Counted from the stretch's first letter, positions 1 to 6,501 are shown. The stretch: 7,247 nucleotides of DNA from Methanomassiliicoccales archaeon PtaB.Bin134 (GCA_002067045.1 MVPZ01000085.1:1-7247), one strand, 5' to 3'. The notes: generated from the letters alone by a model not told the origin. Numbers and translations are program-made.

Positions 1-1686
1 CATGGTCTCGTGAAGGTTCTGGATACCCTTGGTGGTGTCGATGAACACGTTGTTGTTCTTGAAGGCCACCACGCCTTTGGCCTGGTCCTTGTCCATGCCC
101 AGATCGCTGAGCTGCTTGGCCAGGGCCTTGGGGTCCTTTATCTTCCCGTCGACCTTGATCTCGTTGTTCTTGATGGCCTCGACGACGGCCTCCTCAAGAG
201 GTTCCACGACCATGTAGAACTTGTTGTGCTTGTTGGGGGACTTGCCCTCGAAGGGACCGCCCTTCCCCTTTATGCACTCGCGGTAGACCACGATGGGCGC
301 GGAGGCCTTGATCTCCACCTTGTGATCGTTCACTATGCGGTAGTTGGTGATCTCCAGGTGGAGCTCGCCCATACCGGACAGCAGGTTCTCCCCGGTCTCC
401 TGGTTGATCTGCACCTGGATGGACGGGTCGGCCTTGCCGACGGTCCTGAGCACATCGACCAGCTTGGGCAGGTCCTTCATGTGCTTGGCCTCGATGGCCA
501 CGGTGACCACCGGTTCGGTGTAGTGGGAGATCTTCTCGAAGGGCTCCATTTCCTTGTCCGAGGAGCAGGTGGCTCCGGATATGGCGTCCTTCAGCCCGGA
601 CAGGGCGACGATGTTTCCGGCCTCGACCTCATCCACGGCGATGCGGTCGGCTCCGACGCACATGGCCACGGTCTGGACGCGGTTGGGGTTGGGCATCCCT
701 AGTATATGCATCTCCTGGCCGCGAACGACCTTTCCGGAGAACAGCCTGCCCATGGCCACCTCGCCCGCGTGGGGGTCGATGACGATCTTGGTGCACATGA
801 AGGTCGTCGGACCCTCGCGGTCGCAGGTCATCATGGCCTTGCCGACCTCGGACTCCAGGTCGCCCTTCCATATAACCGGGATACGGATCTTCTGGGCGTC
901 CAGGGGGTTGGGGACGTGGGTGATGACCATGTCCAGGAGCACCTCGTGCACCGGGGACTTCTTGGCCAGGGTCTTTTGGTCCTCGTTCTTGCAATAGTTG
1001 TAAACATCCTTGAAGGAGATCCCGCTCTTCTTCATGTAGGGGGCGGATATGGCCCAGTTGTTGAATGCGGAGCCGAAGGCCACGGAGCCGTCCTCCACCT
1101 TCACCTGCCACTTCTTGCGCAGGTCCTCGGGCAGGTTGGCCACGATCCTCTTGTTGACCTCGGCGATGATCTGTATGAAGCGCTGCTGCATCTCCTGCTC
1201 GGTGACCTTGAGCTCGTTGATCAGGCGGTCGACCTTGTTGACGAACAGCACCGGTCTGACCCTCTCCTTGAGGGCCTGGCGTATGACGGTCTCGGTCTGG
1301 GGCATGATGCCCTCCACCGCGCAGACCAGGATGATGCATCCGTCCAGGGCCCTCATGGCCCTGGTGACGTCCCCGCCGAAGTCCACGTGACCGGGGGTAT
1401 CGATCAGGTTGATAAGGTAGTCCTTCTTGTCGCCGTGCCAGGTGTGCACCATCGAGGCGTTGGCCGCGTTGATGGTGATGCCACGGGCCTGCTCCTGCTC
1501 GTCGAAGTCCAGCATTAGTTGCTTGCCGGCGAGGTTCTCCGACATCATGCCCGCCCCGGCGATCAGATTGTCGCTCAGGGTGGTCTTTCCGTGGTCGATG
1601 TGCGCGGCGGTCCCGATGTTCCTGATGAACTCAGGCTTCAGCATTATCTCCTGAGCCTTCTTGATATTGTCTTCCTTTCTGCCCAT
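1..1686 (-). CDS. fusA: Translation elongation factor EF-2, C-terminus cut off by the window edge
   Basis: EF-2 is the cytoplasmic GTPase that drives translocation of tRNA and mRNA on the ribosome. The 562 visible residues show the G-domain motifs in order: P-loop AHIDHGKT (28-35), the switch I segment ARGITI (67-72), DTPGH (96-100) and NKVD (150-153). The domain III signature [10 protein letters not shown] follows at about 437-446, and then the start of domain IV. Archaeal EF-2 is usually about 730 residues, so roughly 170 are missing off the left edge. These include the part of domain IV that carries the diphthamide histidine. The ATG at 1684-1686 is preceded by AGGTGGGG (1690-1697), a good archaeal ribosome binding site. 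The gene lies 16 bases after rps7 on the same strand and is most likely the third cistron of the rps12 operon. Identification is from clear family motifs. Confidence 0.97.
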   Translation of the reverse strand, partial: MGRKEDNIKKAQEIMLKPEFIRNIGTAAHIDHGKTTLSDNLIAGAGMMSENLAGKQLMLDFDEQEQARGITINAANASMVHTWHGDKKDYLINLIDTPGHVDFGGDVTRAMRALDGCIILVCAVEGIMPQTETVIRQALKERVRPVLFVNKVDRLINELKVTEQEMQQRFIQIIAEVNKRIVANLPEDLRKKWQVKVEDGSVAFGSAFNNWAISAPYMKKSGISFKDVYNYCKNEDQKTLAKKSPVHEVLLDMVITHVPNPLDAQKIRIPVIWKGDLESEVGKAMMTCDREGPTTFMCTKIVIDPHAGEVAMGRLFSGKVVRGQEMHILGMPNPNRVQTVAMCVGADRIAVDEVEAGNIVALSGLKDAISGATCSSDKEMEPFEKISHYTEPVVTVAIEAKHMKDLPKLVDVLRTVGKADPSIQVQINQETGENLLSGMGELHLEITNYRIVNDHKVEIKASAPIVVYRECIKGKGGPFEGKSPNKHNKFYMVVEPLEEAVVEAIKNNEIKVDGKIKDPKALAKQLSDLGMDKDQAKGVVAFKNNNVFIDTTKGIQNLHETM

Positions 1687-1689
1687 GTT

Positions 1690-1697
1690 CCCCACCT
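1690..1697 (-). promoter_or_regulatory. Ribosome binding site of EF-2
   Basis: On the minus strand this reads AGGTGGGG, with AGGTG ending six bases before the ATG at 1686. It fits pairing with the CCUCC-type 3' end of archaeal 16S rRNA. It lies entirely in the 16-base gap between rps7 and EF-2, which suggests EF-2 is initiated independently within the shared transcript. Confidence 0.8.
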
Positions 1698-1702
1698 ATT
1701 AT

Positions 1703-2290
1703 TTAACGCGCAGAGGAAGCAACCCTCTCGATCTCTTCCTTCTTGGCCACGGAGAAGCTGTTCATGTCGCCCTTGGAGGCAAGTATGAGCTCTTCGGCCA
1801 AGCACTGCTCGATGGGCTTGGTGTTCTTGAAGGAGGCGTTGACGGAGCCCTTGGAAATGTTGCGCAGGGCTATGTCCAGCCTCCGGGAGGGAGCAACGTC
1901 CACGGCCTTCGGAACGGATATTCCACCGAACTGCAGGCGGGTGATCTCCTCACGGGGAGCGGCGTTCTCCAGAGCCTCGACCAGGACCTGTATGGGATTC
2001 TTCTTGGTGCGCTGCTCGATGATCTCGAAGGCCTTCTTGGTAACATTGTAGGCCTTGAGCTTCTTGCCGGTGAAGACCTCGGTCCTCATCATGTTGTTGA
2101 TCAAACGCTCAACGATGTTGACCTTGGACTTTCCGAACCACTTGTTGGCGTGCCTGGCGGTGGTGTGCGGAACGGCGGTGGGGGTCAAGTTGATGTACTT
2201 GGCCAGGCCACCGTCCTTCACGACCACTTCACCGCTGGAGTACTTGCCGAACAGCAGAATGTTGTCAAACTTGAAACTGCCTTCTTCCAT
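1703..2290 (-). CDS. rps7: Small ribosomal subunit protein uS7 (archaeal S7)
   Basis: uS7 is a primary 16S rRNA-binding protein of the 30S head, next to the E-site tRNA exit. The 195-residue product begins MEEGSFKFDNILLFGKY and contains recognisable uS7 segments: INLTPTAVPHT, the basic helix KSKVNIVERLINNMMR, and KKNPIQVLVEALENAAPREEITRLQFGG (each present as a continuous stretch). It ends in the usual Ser/Ala/Arg-rich tail. The length is normal for archaea. I chose the ATG at 2288-2290 over the in-frame GTG at 2297-2299 because GGTGA (2296-2300) sits five bases before that ATG, so the GTG is itself part of the ribosome binding site. The rps12 stop codon lies inside the same GGTGA. The gene is in an operon with rps12 upstream and EF-2 downstream. 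Confidence 0.96.
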   Translation of the reverse strand: MEEGSFKFDNILLFGKYSSGEVVVKDGGLAKYINLTPTAVPHTTARHANKWFGKSKVNIVERLINNMMRTEVFTGKKLKAYNVTKKAFEIIEQRTKKNPIQVLVEALENAAPREEITRLQFGGISVPKAVDVAPSRRLDIALRNISKGSVNASFKNTKPIEQCLAEELILASKGDMNSFSVAKKEEIERVASSAR

Positions 2291-2295
2291 GGGGA

Positions 2296-2300
2296 TCACC
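2296..2300 (-). promoter_or_regulatory. Ribosome binding site of rps7, containing the rps12 stop codon
   Basis: The minus strand reads GGTGA followed by five bases (TCCCC) and then ATG at 2290. The last three bases of GGTGA are the TGA stop codon of rps12. A ribosome finishing rps12 therefore stands on the site that initiates rps7, which suggests translational coupling. The site also decides the rps7 start in favour of 2290. Confidence 0.82.
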
Positions 2301-2724
2301 GGACCGGCTTCTCCTTCCTTCCCCTGACCAGTTCGTTCAGGGAGACGTTGTTCACCTGTATGACCTTGTACCTGACACCGGGAATGTCACCGTAAGAACG
2401 ACCCATCCTACCTCCGATGCCTTCCACCAGTACCTCGTCATGCTCGTCGATGAAGTTGATAGCCCCGTCACCAACCGCGAAAGCGGTGATCTGGCGGCCG
2501 TTCTTGATCAATTGGACCTTGACGCACTTTCTGATGGCGGAGTTGGGCTGTTTCGCCTCGATACCGACCTTCTCCAAGACGATGCCCTTAGCCTGGGCTG
2601 CGCCCTCGAGCGGATCGGACCTTTCCTTGAGCTTCAACAGCCGTCTCTTGTAAGACCTGTCGCTCCAGCGGGACTTCTGCCGATCGTTCCTCAGCTTTCT
2701 GGCAGTGAATAATCCTTTTGCCAA
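2296..2724 (-). CDS. rps12: Small ribosomal subunit protein uS12 (archaeal S12), TTG start
   Basis: uS12 sits at the decoding centre of the 30S subunit. The 142-residue product starts (M)[15 protein letters not shown] and carries the near-invariant [20 protein letters not shown] segment, followed by [24 protein letters not shown], as in archaeal and eukaryotic S12 (S23). The start is TTG at 2722-2724, with GAGGTGA ending five bases before it. This gives the length (about 142-147) and N-terminus typical of archaeal S12. A longer reading frame opens at 2790, but its first 22 codons cover the TATA box and the ribosome binding site and resemble nothing in the family. The gene is first in the rps12-rps7-EF-2 operon, and its TGA lies within the rps7 ribosome binding site. 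Confidence 0.95.
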   Translation of the reverse strand: MAKGLFTARKLRNDRQKSRWSDRSYKRRLLKLKERSDPLEGAAQAKGIVLEKVGIEAKQPNSAIRKCVKVQLIKNGRQITAFAVGDGAINFIDEHDEVLVEGIGGRMGRSYGDIPGVRYKVIQVNNVSLNELVRGRKEKPVR

Positions 2725-2729
2725 ATGTT

Positions 2730-2736
2730 TCACCTC
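2730..2736 (-). promoter_or_regulatory. Ribosome binding site of rps12
   Basis: The minus strand reads GAGGTGA, then five bases (AACAT), then TTG. This is the same GGTGA-plus-five spacing seen at rps7. It is the main reason for choosing the TTG at 2724 rather than the upstream in-frame GTG at 2731-2733, which lies inside the site itself. Confidence 0.82.
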
Positions 2737-2770
2737 AAATTCAGGAGCAGGCCCTCTATTACCGATTTTG

Positions 2771-2777
2771 TATATAA
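2771..2777 (-). promoter_or_regulatory. TATA box of the rps12-rps7-EF-2 operon
   Basis: The minus strand reads TTATATA, a close match to the archaeal TATA box. Its centre near 2774 predicts transcription starting around 2747-2749. That leaves a leader of about 24 bases holding the rps12 ribosome binding site, which agrees with the TTG start. No experimental start site is available. Confidence 0.65.
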
Positions 2778-2853
2778 GAATATGGGACATCCATTAACGG
2801 CCCCATAGACTGCTGGCACAGGCCCGTACAACCCTCTAGCGGCCCCTCAACCC

Positions 2854-3258
2854 TCAGCCTATGTAAGTAGCTTCCGGTGCCTCGGGGTGGGGCCGTAGCA
2901 CGCGCAGTAGGCGCCCTTGGGAGTCGTAGCCGAAGACCATATAGTTGCACATCCACCAATTGTTGAGCTCCAGCATCATCCTGCGCACCTTCAAGGCGTC
3001 CGGGCGGGGGGCCATAACCACCAGCCTTATCTTCTTGTGAAGAACGGTGCGATAGGCCGAGAGCCGATCACCCTTCATCCAGGAATCAGAGGTCTCGATG
3101 ATCTCCTGGCCTATGAGACGGCCCTGGAAGAATATGTCTATCATGCCCCTCCCTTCGGGGTCCAATGAGAAGTGGGTGGAGACATCCGGATGCGGGATCT
3201 CGTCAGAGATGTCCCTCAGCCGGCGTGCGGCCACCTTGAAGACCAGCTCGTCGTCCAC
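2854..3258 (-). CDS. Uncharacterised 134-residue protein
   Basis: I do not recognise this family. The product is soluble, mixed alpha/beta in appearance, with no signal peptide or membrane segment. Residues 39-56 (GMIDIFFQGRLIGQEIIE) and 75-83 (KKIRLVVMA) look like beta strands. A basic helix follows (87-99, DALKVRRMMLELN), then a striking aromatic patch NNWWMCNYMVFGYD (99-112, Trp101, Trp102). There are no obvious metal or nucleotide motifs. The start is GTG at 3256-3258. An A/T box, ATTTAT at 3281-3286, is centred about 26 bases upstream and there is no GGTG site, which fits a leaderless transcript. The gene lies 41 bases after the DUF99 gene on the same strand but with its own promoter, and it ends about 130 bases before the rps12 start. 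The gene is supported by the matching promoter geometry and protein-like composition, but its function is unknown. Confidence 0.75.
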   Translation of the reverse strand: MDDELVFKVAARRLRDISDEIPHPDVSTHFSLDPEGRGMIDIFFQGRLIGQEIIETSDSWMKGDRLSAYRTVLHKKIRLVVMAPRPDALKVRRMMLELNNWWMCNYMVFGYDSQGRLLRVLRPHPEAPEATYIG

Positions 3259-3280
3259 GCAATGGAAACGGCGGGCGGGG

Positions 3281-3292
3281 ATAAATCCTTTG
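3281..3292 (-). promoter_or_regulatory. TATA box and BRE for the uncharacterised gene at 2854-3258
   Basis: The minus strand reads GCAAAGGATTTAT. The ATTTAT part (3281-3286) is the likely TATA element, and the purine-rich AAAGG before it is the likely TFB-recognition element. The box centre is about 26 bases from the GTG, so transcription would start at or next to the start codon. The motif closely matches those before pcc1 and the zinc-ribbon gene. Confidence 0.6.
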
Positions 3293-3299
3293 CCGGGGT

Positions 3300-3872
3300 T
3301 CAGGCCTTGCCATGCGATTCCCCTCGGACCATGGCCGTGGCCACCAGGTGCGCCAGCCGGACGGGCTCGGGAAGGCAGCCTCGGACCACGCAGCGCCTGA
3401 CCATGGCATCGGCCTCCTTCGGATCGATGCCCTCAGAGGCCACATACACCCGCCCATCGGGCAGCTGGACCTCGCGCACCTGATGGCGGCCTATGGTCTC
3501 CAGCCTCGACTCCCAATCGGAAAAGTGCGCCTGGAGGGCGGAAGCTATGGACGACTGGTCCGGCCGGTCCCTGGACACGGTGACCGCGGGTATCCCCAGC
3601 CTGGAGTGCAGCAGGGATATGTCCACCACGTTGAACCCGCCCAGGGCCACCCCGTCTATCATTATCATACGTACCTGCTCACGGTAGCGCGACCCCTCCA
3701 CCATATCCACGATGACCTCGGTGGCGTCCGTGCCATCGATGGTGCATGAGGAGGCCAACACGCCCTCCACATAGTTGGGGGGGCATACCAGAACGCCAGC
3801 CACGGGCACCCTTCCCTGTCCCTTGAGGAAGGGGCCGTCGTCCACGCCCAGCACCCGCGCCTGGTACTTCAA
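3300..3872 (-). CDS. DUF99 (UPF0215) family protein, endonuclease V-like
   Basis: The 190-residue product matches the archaeal DUF99 family. It has an N-terminal RVLGVDDGPF motif (6-15), a CTIDGTDAT segment (43-51), MIDGVALGGFNVVD (71-84) and a PAVTVSRDRPD stretch (95-105). The family is related in fold to endonuclease V (RNase H-like), and conserved Asp residues such as Asp11, Asp12 and Asp84 are candidate metal ligands. Some databases, as I recall, call it endonuclease dU, acting on deaminated bases. I treat that activity as unproven here. The start is TTG at 3870-3872, immediately after the pth2 TGA with no gap and no clear ribosome binding site. A start there gives the usual M-K-x(3)-RVLG opening. 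It is the last gene of the zinc-ribbon-pth2-DUF99 operon and probably depends on coupled or reinitiated translation. Confidence 0.88.
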   Translation of the reverse strand: MKYQARVLGVDDGPFLKGQGRVPVAGVLVCPPNYVEGVLASSCTIDGTDATEVIVDMVEGSRYREQVRMIMIDGVALGGFNVVDISLLHSRLGIPAVTVSRDRPDQSSIASALQAHFSDWESRLETIGRHQVREVQLPDGRVYVASEGIDPKEADAMVRRCVVRGCLPEPVRLAHLVATAMVRGESHGKA

Positions 3873-4232
3873 TCACATCAGCCCCAGATGCCCGGTCACC
3901 CGATCCACCTCGGCGTTGGGGGCCGGGCCGATGCCCAGGCAGGTGGTGGTGTTCGGGGGGAGCTCGGTCATTCCGGCATCGGTGATGAGCGAGGTCACCA
4001 GGCCGGCGTCCTCCGCGGCCTGCTTGATCTGGTAGAGCTCGGCCAGGTCCTTCACCTTGACCACAACCTTCTTTTGCCCCTCGGCATACCAGCGCTCGAA
4101 CTGCACCGGCTTCCTCTTCTTGCTGGCCATGGCGCAGTTCACCGCCGCATGGGCCACCTGTGCGGCCATCTTGCCGGGGGACAGCTTCAGGTCCTTGCGC
4201 ACCACTATGACCATCTTGTTGTCGAAGTCCAT
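3873..4232 (-). CDS. pth2: Peptidyl-tRNA hydrolase, Pth2 type
   Basis: Pth2 cleaves the ester bond of peptidyl-tRNAs released prematurely from ribosomes, recycling the tRNA in the cytoplasm. The 119-residue product is the normal archaeal size. It shows the Pth2 hallmarks: KMVIVVRKDLKLSPGKMAAQVAHAAV (6-31, as one continuous segment), a central KVVVKVKDLAEL strand-helix, and PPNTTTCLGIGPAP (92-105) near the C-terminus. The ATG at 4230-4232 is preceded by GGTGAGG with a six-base spacer. The alternative GTG at 4244 falls inside that site. The upstream zinc-ribbon gene stops within the same GGTGA, and the DUF99 gene begins on the next base after the pth2 stop, so the three form one operon. Confidence 0.96.
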   Translation of the reverse strand: MDFDNKMVIVVRKDLKLSPGKMAAQVAHAAVNCAMASKKRKPVQFERWYAEGQKKVVVKVKDLAELYQIKQAAEDAGLVTSLITDAGMTELPPNTTTCLGIGPAPNAEVDRVTGHLGLM

Positions 4233-4238
4233 GTGCTG

Positions 4239-4245
4239 CCTCACC
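4239..4245 (-). promoter_or_regulatory. Ribosome binding site of pth2, containing the upstream stop codon
   Basis: The minus strand reads GGTGAGG followed by six bases and ATG at 4232. The TGA in GGTGA (4241-4243) is the stop codon of the zinc-ribbon gene. This repeats the arrangement at the rps12/rps7 junction and suggests termination-coupled initiation. Confidence 0.8.
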
Positions 4246-4459
4246 GGTCGCCGAACGCCAGGGGGAACTGCCTCTTGAACACCCGCTCCTGGTTCCTTCT
4301 GGCGATCTCCTCCATCCTTTCCAGCTCCTCGGGGCTGAAAATGAAGGAGATGGCCTTGCCGCAGATGGGGCAGGGGAACTCCCGGCCTTCCACACAGTCC
4401 TCCCTATTGACGGTGATGAGGATCTCGCACTTGGGGCAGCAGAGCATCAGGGAATCCAT
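4241..4459 (-). CDS. Small zinc-ribbon protein of unknown function
   Basis: This 72-residue protein has two knuckles, CPKC (8-11) and CPIC (30-33), 18 residues apart. That is the layout of a single zinc ribbon. A charged helix follows (PEELERMEEIARRNQERVFKR, seen as one stretch), and there is no membrane segment. Zinc ribbons of this size often bind nucleic acid or a protein partner, but nothing here identifies the target. I prefer the ATG at 4457-4459 because the best TATA element (4487-4495) predicts transcription beginning near 4465. An in-frame ATG at 4475-4477 would add six residues (MAEADS) and needs a promoter further upstream. It heads the operon with pth2 and DUF99, which hints at a role near translation or tRNA quality control. 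That is inference only. Confidence 0.82.
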   Translation of the reverse strand: MDSLMLCCPKCEILITVNREDCVEGREFPCPICGKAISFIFSPEELERMEEIARRNQERVFKRQFPLAFGDR

Positions 4460-4486
4460 GCTATCAGCTTCCGCCATCCATTGGAC

Positions 4487-4501
4487 ATATAATATCCCTT
4501 T
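4487..4501 (-). promoter_or_regulatory. TATA box and BRE of the zinc-ribbon-pth2-DUF99 operon
   Basis: The minus strand reads AAAGGGATATTATAT over roughly this interval: a purine-rich BRE-like AAAGGG, then an A/T box at 4487-4495. The predicted transcription start is about 4465, giving a leader of about six bases before the ATG at 4459. A second A/T stretch (TTATATTAA, 4526-4534 on this strand) could serve a longer transcript. That one also reads as the tgtA box in the other direction. Confidence 0.55.
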
Positions 4502-4524
4502 CCCGTCGAGCTTCGCATATTACC

Positions 4525-4533
4525 TTTAATATA
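4525..4533 (+). promoter_or_regulatory. TATA box of tgtA
   Basis: TTTAATATA on the plus strand is centred about 26 bases before the tgtA ATG at 4555. This places the predicted transcription start at the start codon. No GGTG-type ribosome binding site precedes the ATG, so a leaderless tgtA mRNA is likely. The box lies in the 95-base divergent region shared with the zinc-ribbon operon. Confidence 0.6.
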
Positions 4534-4554
4534 AGCAGAGGAAATGGGGCGCTC

Positions 4555-6501
4555 ATGTTGGAACTCGTACGCCGGGACGGAATGGCGCGCATCTGCCGAC
4601 TGCATACCCGCAGGGGAGAGCTGGAGACGCCCTGCCTGCTTCCGGTGATCAACCCCCGGCTGGTCACCATCAAGCCCCGGGAGCTCCACGACACCTTCGG
4701 GTTCCGGGCCATCATCACCAATTCATATATCATACGCAACGACCCCAAGATCAGGGAGGCCGCACTGGCCGATGGGTTGCACGGGTTGCTGGATTTTCCG
4801 GGGGTCATCATGACCGACTCCGGCACCTTCCAGTCCCACATGTACGGGGAGGTGGACCTGGTCAACCGGGAGATCGTGGAGTTCCAGAGGGACATAGGTT
4901 CCGACATAGGCACGGTCCTGGACATCTTCGCCGAACCGGATTGGAGCAAGGAGCATACCGCCGCCTCCATAGAGGTGACCTTGGAGAGGACCAGGGAGGC
5001 CGCGGAGCTGAAGCGGGATATGCTCCTGGCCGGGGTGGTGCAGGGGTCCGTCTATCCGGACCTGAGGGAGATGTGCGCAAGGCGGCTCTCGGAGATGGGG
5101 GTGGACGTGAACCCGGTGGGAGGGGTGGTCCCATTGATGGAGAACTACCGCTTCGCCGAGCTGGTGGACGTGATAGTTGCGGCCAAGAAGGGGCTCCGTC
5201 CGGACCGCCCGGTGCACCTGTTCGGAGCGGGACACCCCATGCTCTTCGCTCTGGCCGTCCTCCTGGGATGCGACATGTTCGACTCGGCCTCCTACGCCAA
5301 GTTCGCTAGGGACGACCGCTTCATGTTCCTGGAGGGCACCTTCCGCCTCCAGGACATGAAGGCCCTGGAATGCCAATGTCCGGCCTGCGTGGGCCATGAC
5401 CTGGAGGGGATCAGGGCCATGCCGCCTGCCAAGCGCACCGAGCTGATAGCCCGGCACAACCTCTGGGTGTCCAAGATGGAGCTGGAGAGGGTCAAGAGGG
5501 CCATCCTGGAGGGTGACCTCTGGGAGCTGGTGGAGAGGAGATGCCGCTCCCACCCGGCACTACTGGATGCCTTGAGGGCCCTGGGCAAGCACCAGGAGCT
5601 CCTGGAGAGATACGAGCCGCTGTCCCGGGACCATGCCCTGTTCTACACCGGACCGGAATCATTCAACCGGCCAGCATTTCTGAGGTTCCAGAGGAGGACC
5701 GGGGACCGGTACGTCCATCCCGCCACCGAGGTCGGGATAACCTTCGACGAACCGGAGAAGCCCTACTCACGGACGCTGCGACCGGCCATGGAATCCGTCC
5801 TGGCCATAAGCGACGCCCACTTCCACGTGGTCTCGCCCTTCGGTCCGGTGCCCATCGAGCTGGACGAGATCTACCCCATATCCCAGTCGCTCTTCCCCAG
5901 CCACCGGGACCAGCAGACCGTCGAACGGACCAAGGAGCTGATGGAGGGCCTGGGCCACACCCACTCCTACAAGATGGGGGCCATGTGGGACGGGGAGGGC
6001 ACCCTGGAGTTCCTGAGGATGTTCTCCCAGGGGAAGGGCACCTTCGACATTGACATGGCCAGGGTCAGGGCCGTGGCCGACTACCAGTTCGGCAGCGGCG
6101 CGGCCGATGCCCTCCTGAACGGCGAGGTGGGCCTGGTCAAGTCCAAGAACGTGGACCGCATCCGGAACGTGCTGGTGGACGGCGAGCACGTGGTGTCCAT
6201 GCGCGCCGAGGATGGTTTCTTCACCCTGCGCCCGCCGGGTGCCAGAAGGCTGCTGGCGGGCATCCCGGCCCCGGGCATGAGGGTGGTGGTGCATGAAGAC
6301 GCGGTGGAGTTCAACAAGCAGGGGCGCAACGTGTTCTGCTCCTTCGTGGTGGACGCCGATCCGGATATAAGGCCGCAGGACGAGGTCATGGTGGTGGACA
6401 AGGACGACAGGCTTGTGGCCATCGGACGGGCGCAGATGACCAGGGATGAGATGATGGCCTTCCAGAAGGGAGTGGCCGTCAAGGTCAGGGAAGGCGCCTA
6501 G
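4555..6501 (+). CDS. tgtA: Archaeosine tRNA-guanine transglycosylase, full length with PUA domain
   Basis: TgtA exchanges guanine at position 15 of the tRNA D-loop for preQ0, the first tRNA-bound step of archaeosine synthesis. The 648-residue protein has the TIM-barrel catalytic domain first: TDSGTFQ (87-93) with Asp88 as the conserved substrate-binding Asp, VVQGS (161-165), and FGAGHP (223-228). CDMFDSASYAKF (239-250) holds the likely nucleophile Asp243. Zinc ligands are CQCPAC (Cys273, 275, 278) and His301. Archaeal linker domains follow, with SPFGPVPIELDEIYP, and then YQFGSGAADALL (about 508-519). A C-terminal PUA domain covers roughly 570-645 and would grip the acceptor end. The length is a little above the 582 residues I recall for the Pyrococcus enzyme. 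It is not split into separate catalytic and PUA genes as in some archaea. The start is ATG with a TATA box about 26 bases upstream, probably leaderless. Its TAG overlaps the convergent pcc1 stop. Confidence 0.97.
   Translation: MLELVRRDGMARICRLHTRRGELETPCLLPVINPRLVTIKPRELHDTFGFRAIITNSYIIRNDPKIREAALADGLHGLLDFPGVIMTDSGTFQSHMYGEVDLVNREIVEFQRDIGSDIGTVLDIFAEPDWSKEHTAASIEVTLERTREAAELKRDMLLAGVVQGSVYPDLREMCARRLSEMGVDVNPVGGVVPLMENYRFAELVDVIVAAKKGLRPDRPVHLFGAGHPMLFALAVLLGCDMFDSASYAKFARDDRFMFLEGTFRLQDMKALECQCPACVGHDLEGIRAMPPAKRTELIARHNLWVSKMELERVKRAILEGDLWELVERRCRSHPALLDALRALGKHQELLERYEPLSRDHALFYTGPESFNRPAFLRFQRRTGDRYVHPATEVGITFDEPEKPYSRTLRPAMESVLAISDAHFHVVSPFGPVPIELDEIYPISQSLFPSHRDQQTVERTKELMEGLGHTHSYKMGAMWDGEGTLEFLRMFSQGKGTFDIDMARVRAVADYQFGSGAADALLNGEVGLVKSKNVDRIRNVLVDGEHVVSMRAEDGFFTLRPPGARRLLAGIPAPGMRVVVHEDAVEFNKQGRNVFCSFVVDADPDIRPQDEVMVVDKDDRLVAIGRAQMTRDEMMAFQKGVAVKVREGA

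Noticed and set aside
10..1518. Long plus-strand open frames (10-702 and 706-1518) opposite EF-2
   Set aside because: They mirror EF-2 codons on the other strand in G+C-rich DNA, have low-complexity His/Val/Leu/Gly/Asp-rich products and no recognisable motif or start signal. EF-2 is unmistakable on the minus strand.
1698..1706. A/T-rich stretch TTAAATAAT between rps7 and EF-2 as a separate EF-2 promoter
   Set aside because: Its centre lies only about 16 bases before the EF-2 ATG, so transcription would begin inside the gene. The sequence is explained by the rps7 stop codon and the ribosome binding site.
2725..2790. N-terminal extension of uS12 from 2790
   Set aside because: It would translate the TATA box and ribosome binding site, and the extra residues do not resemble the S12 family.
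2791..2853. Possible terminator or small RNA between the unknown gene and the rps12 promoter
   Set aside because: I found only direct GGCCC repeats. There is no T-rich tract, convincing hairpin or C/D box pair on either strand.
3888..4529. 213-codon plus-strand frame opposite pth2 and the zinc-ribbon gene
   Set aside because: It is antisense to two well-supported genes and to their promoter, with a product showing no family features.
4723..5553. 276-codon minus-strand frame inside tgtA
   Set aside because: It is a shadow of tgtA with a His/Pro/Leu/Gly-rich composition, no promoter and no family resemblance.
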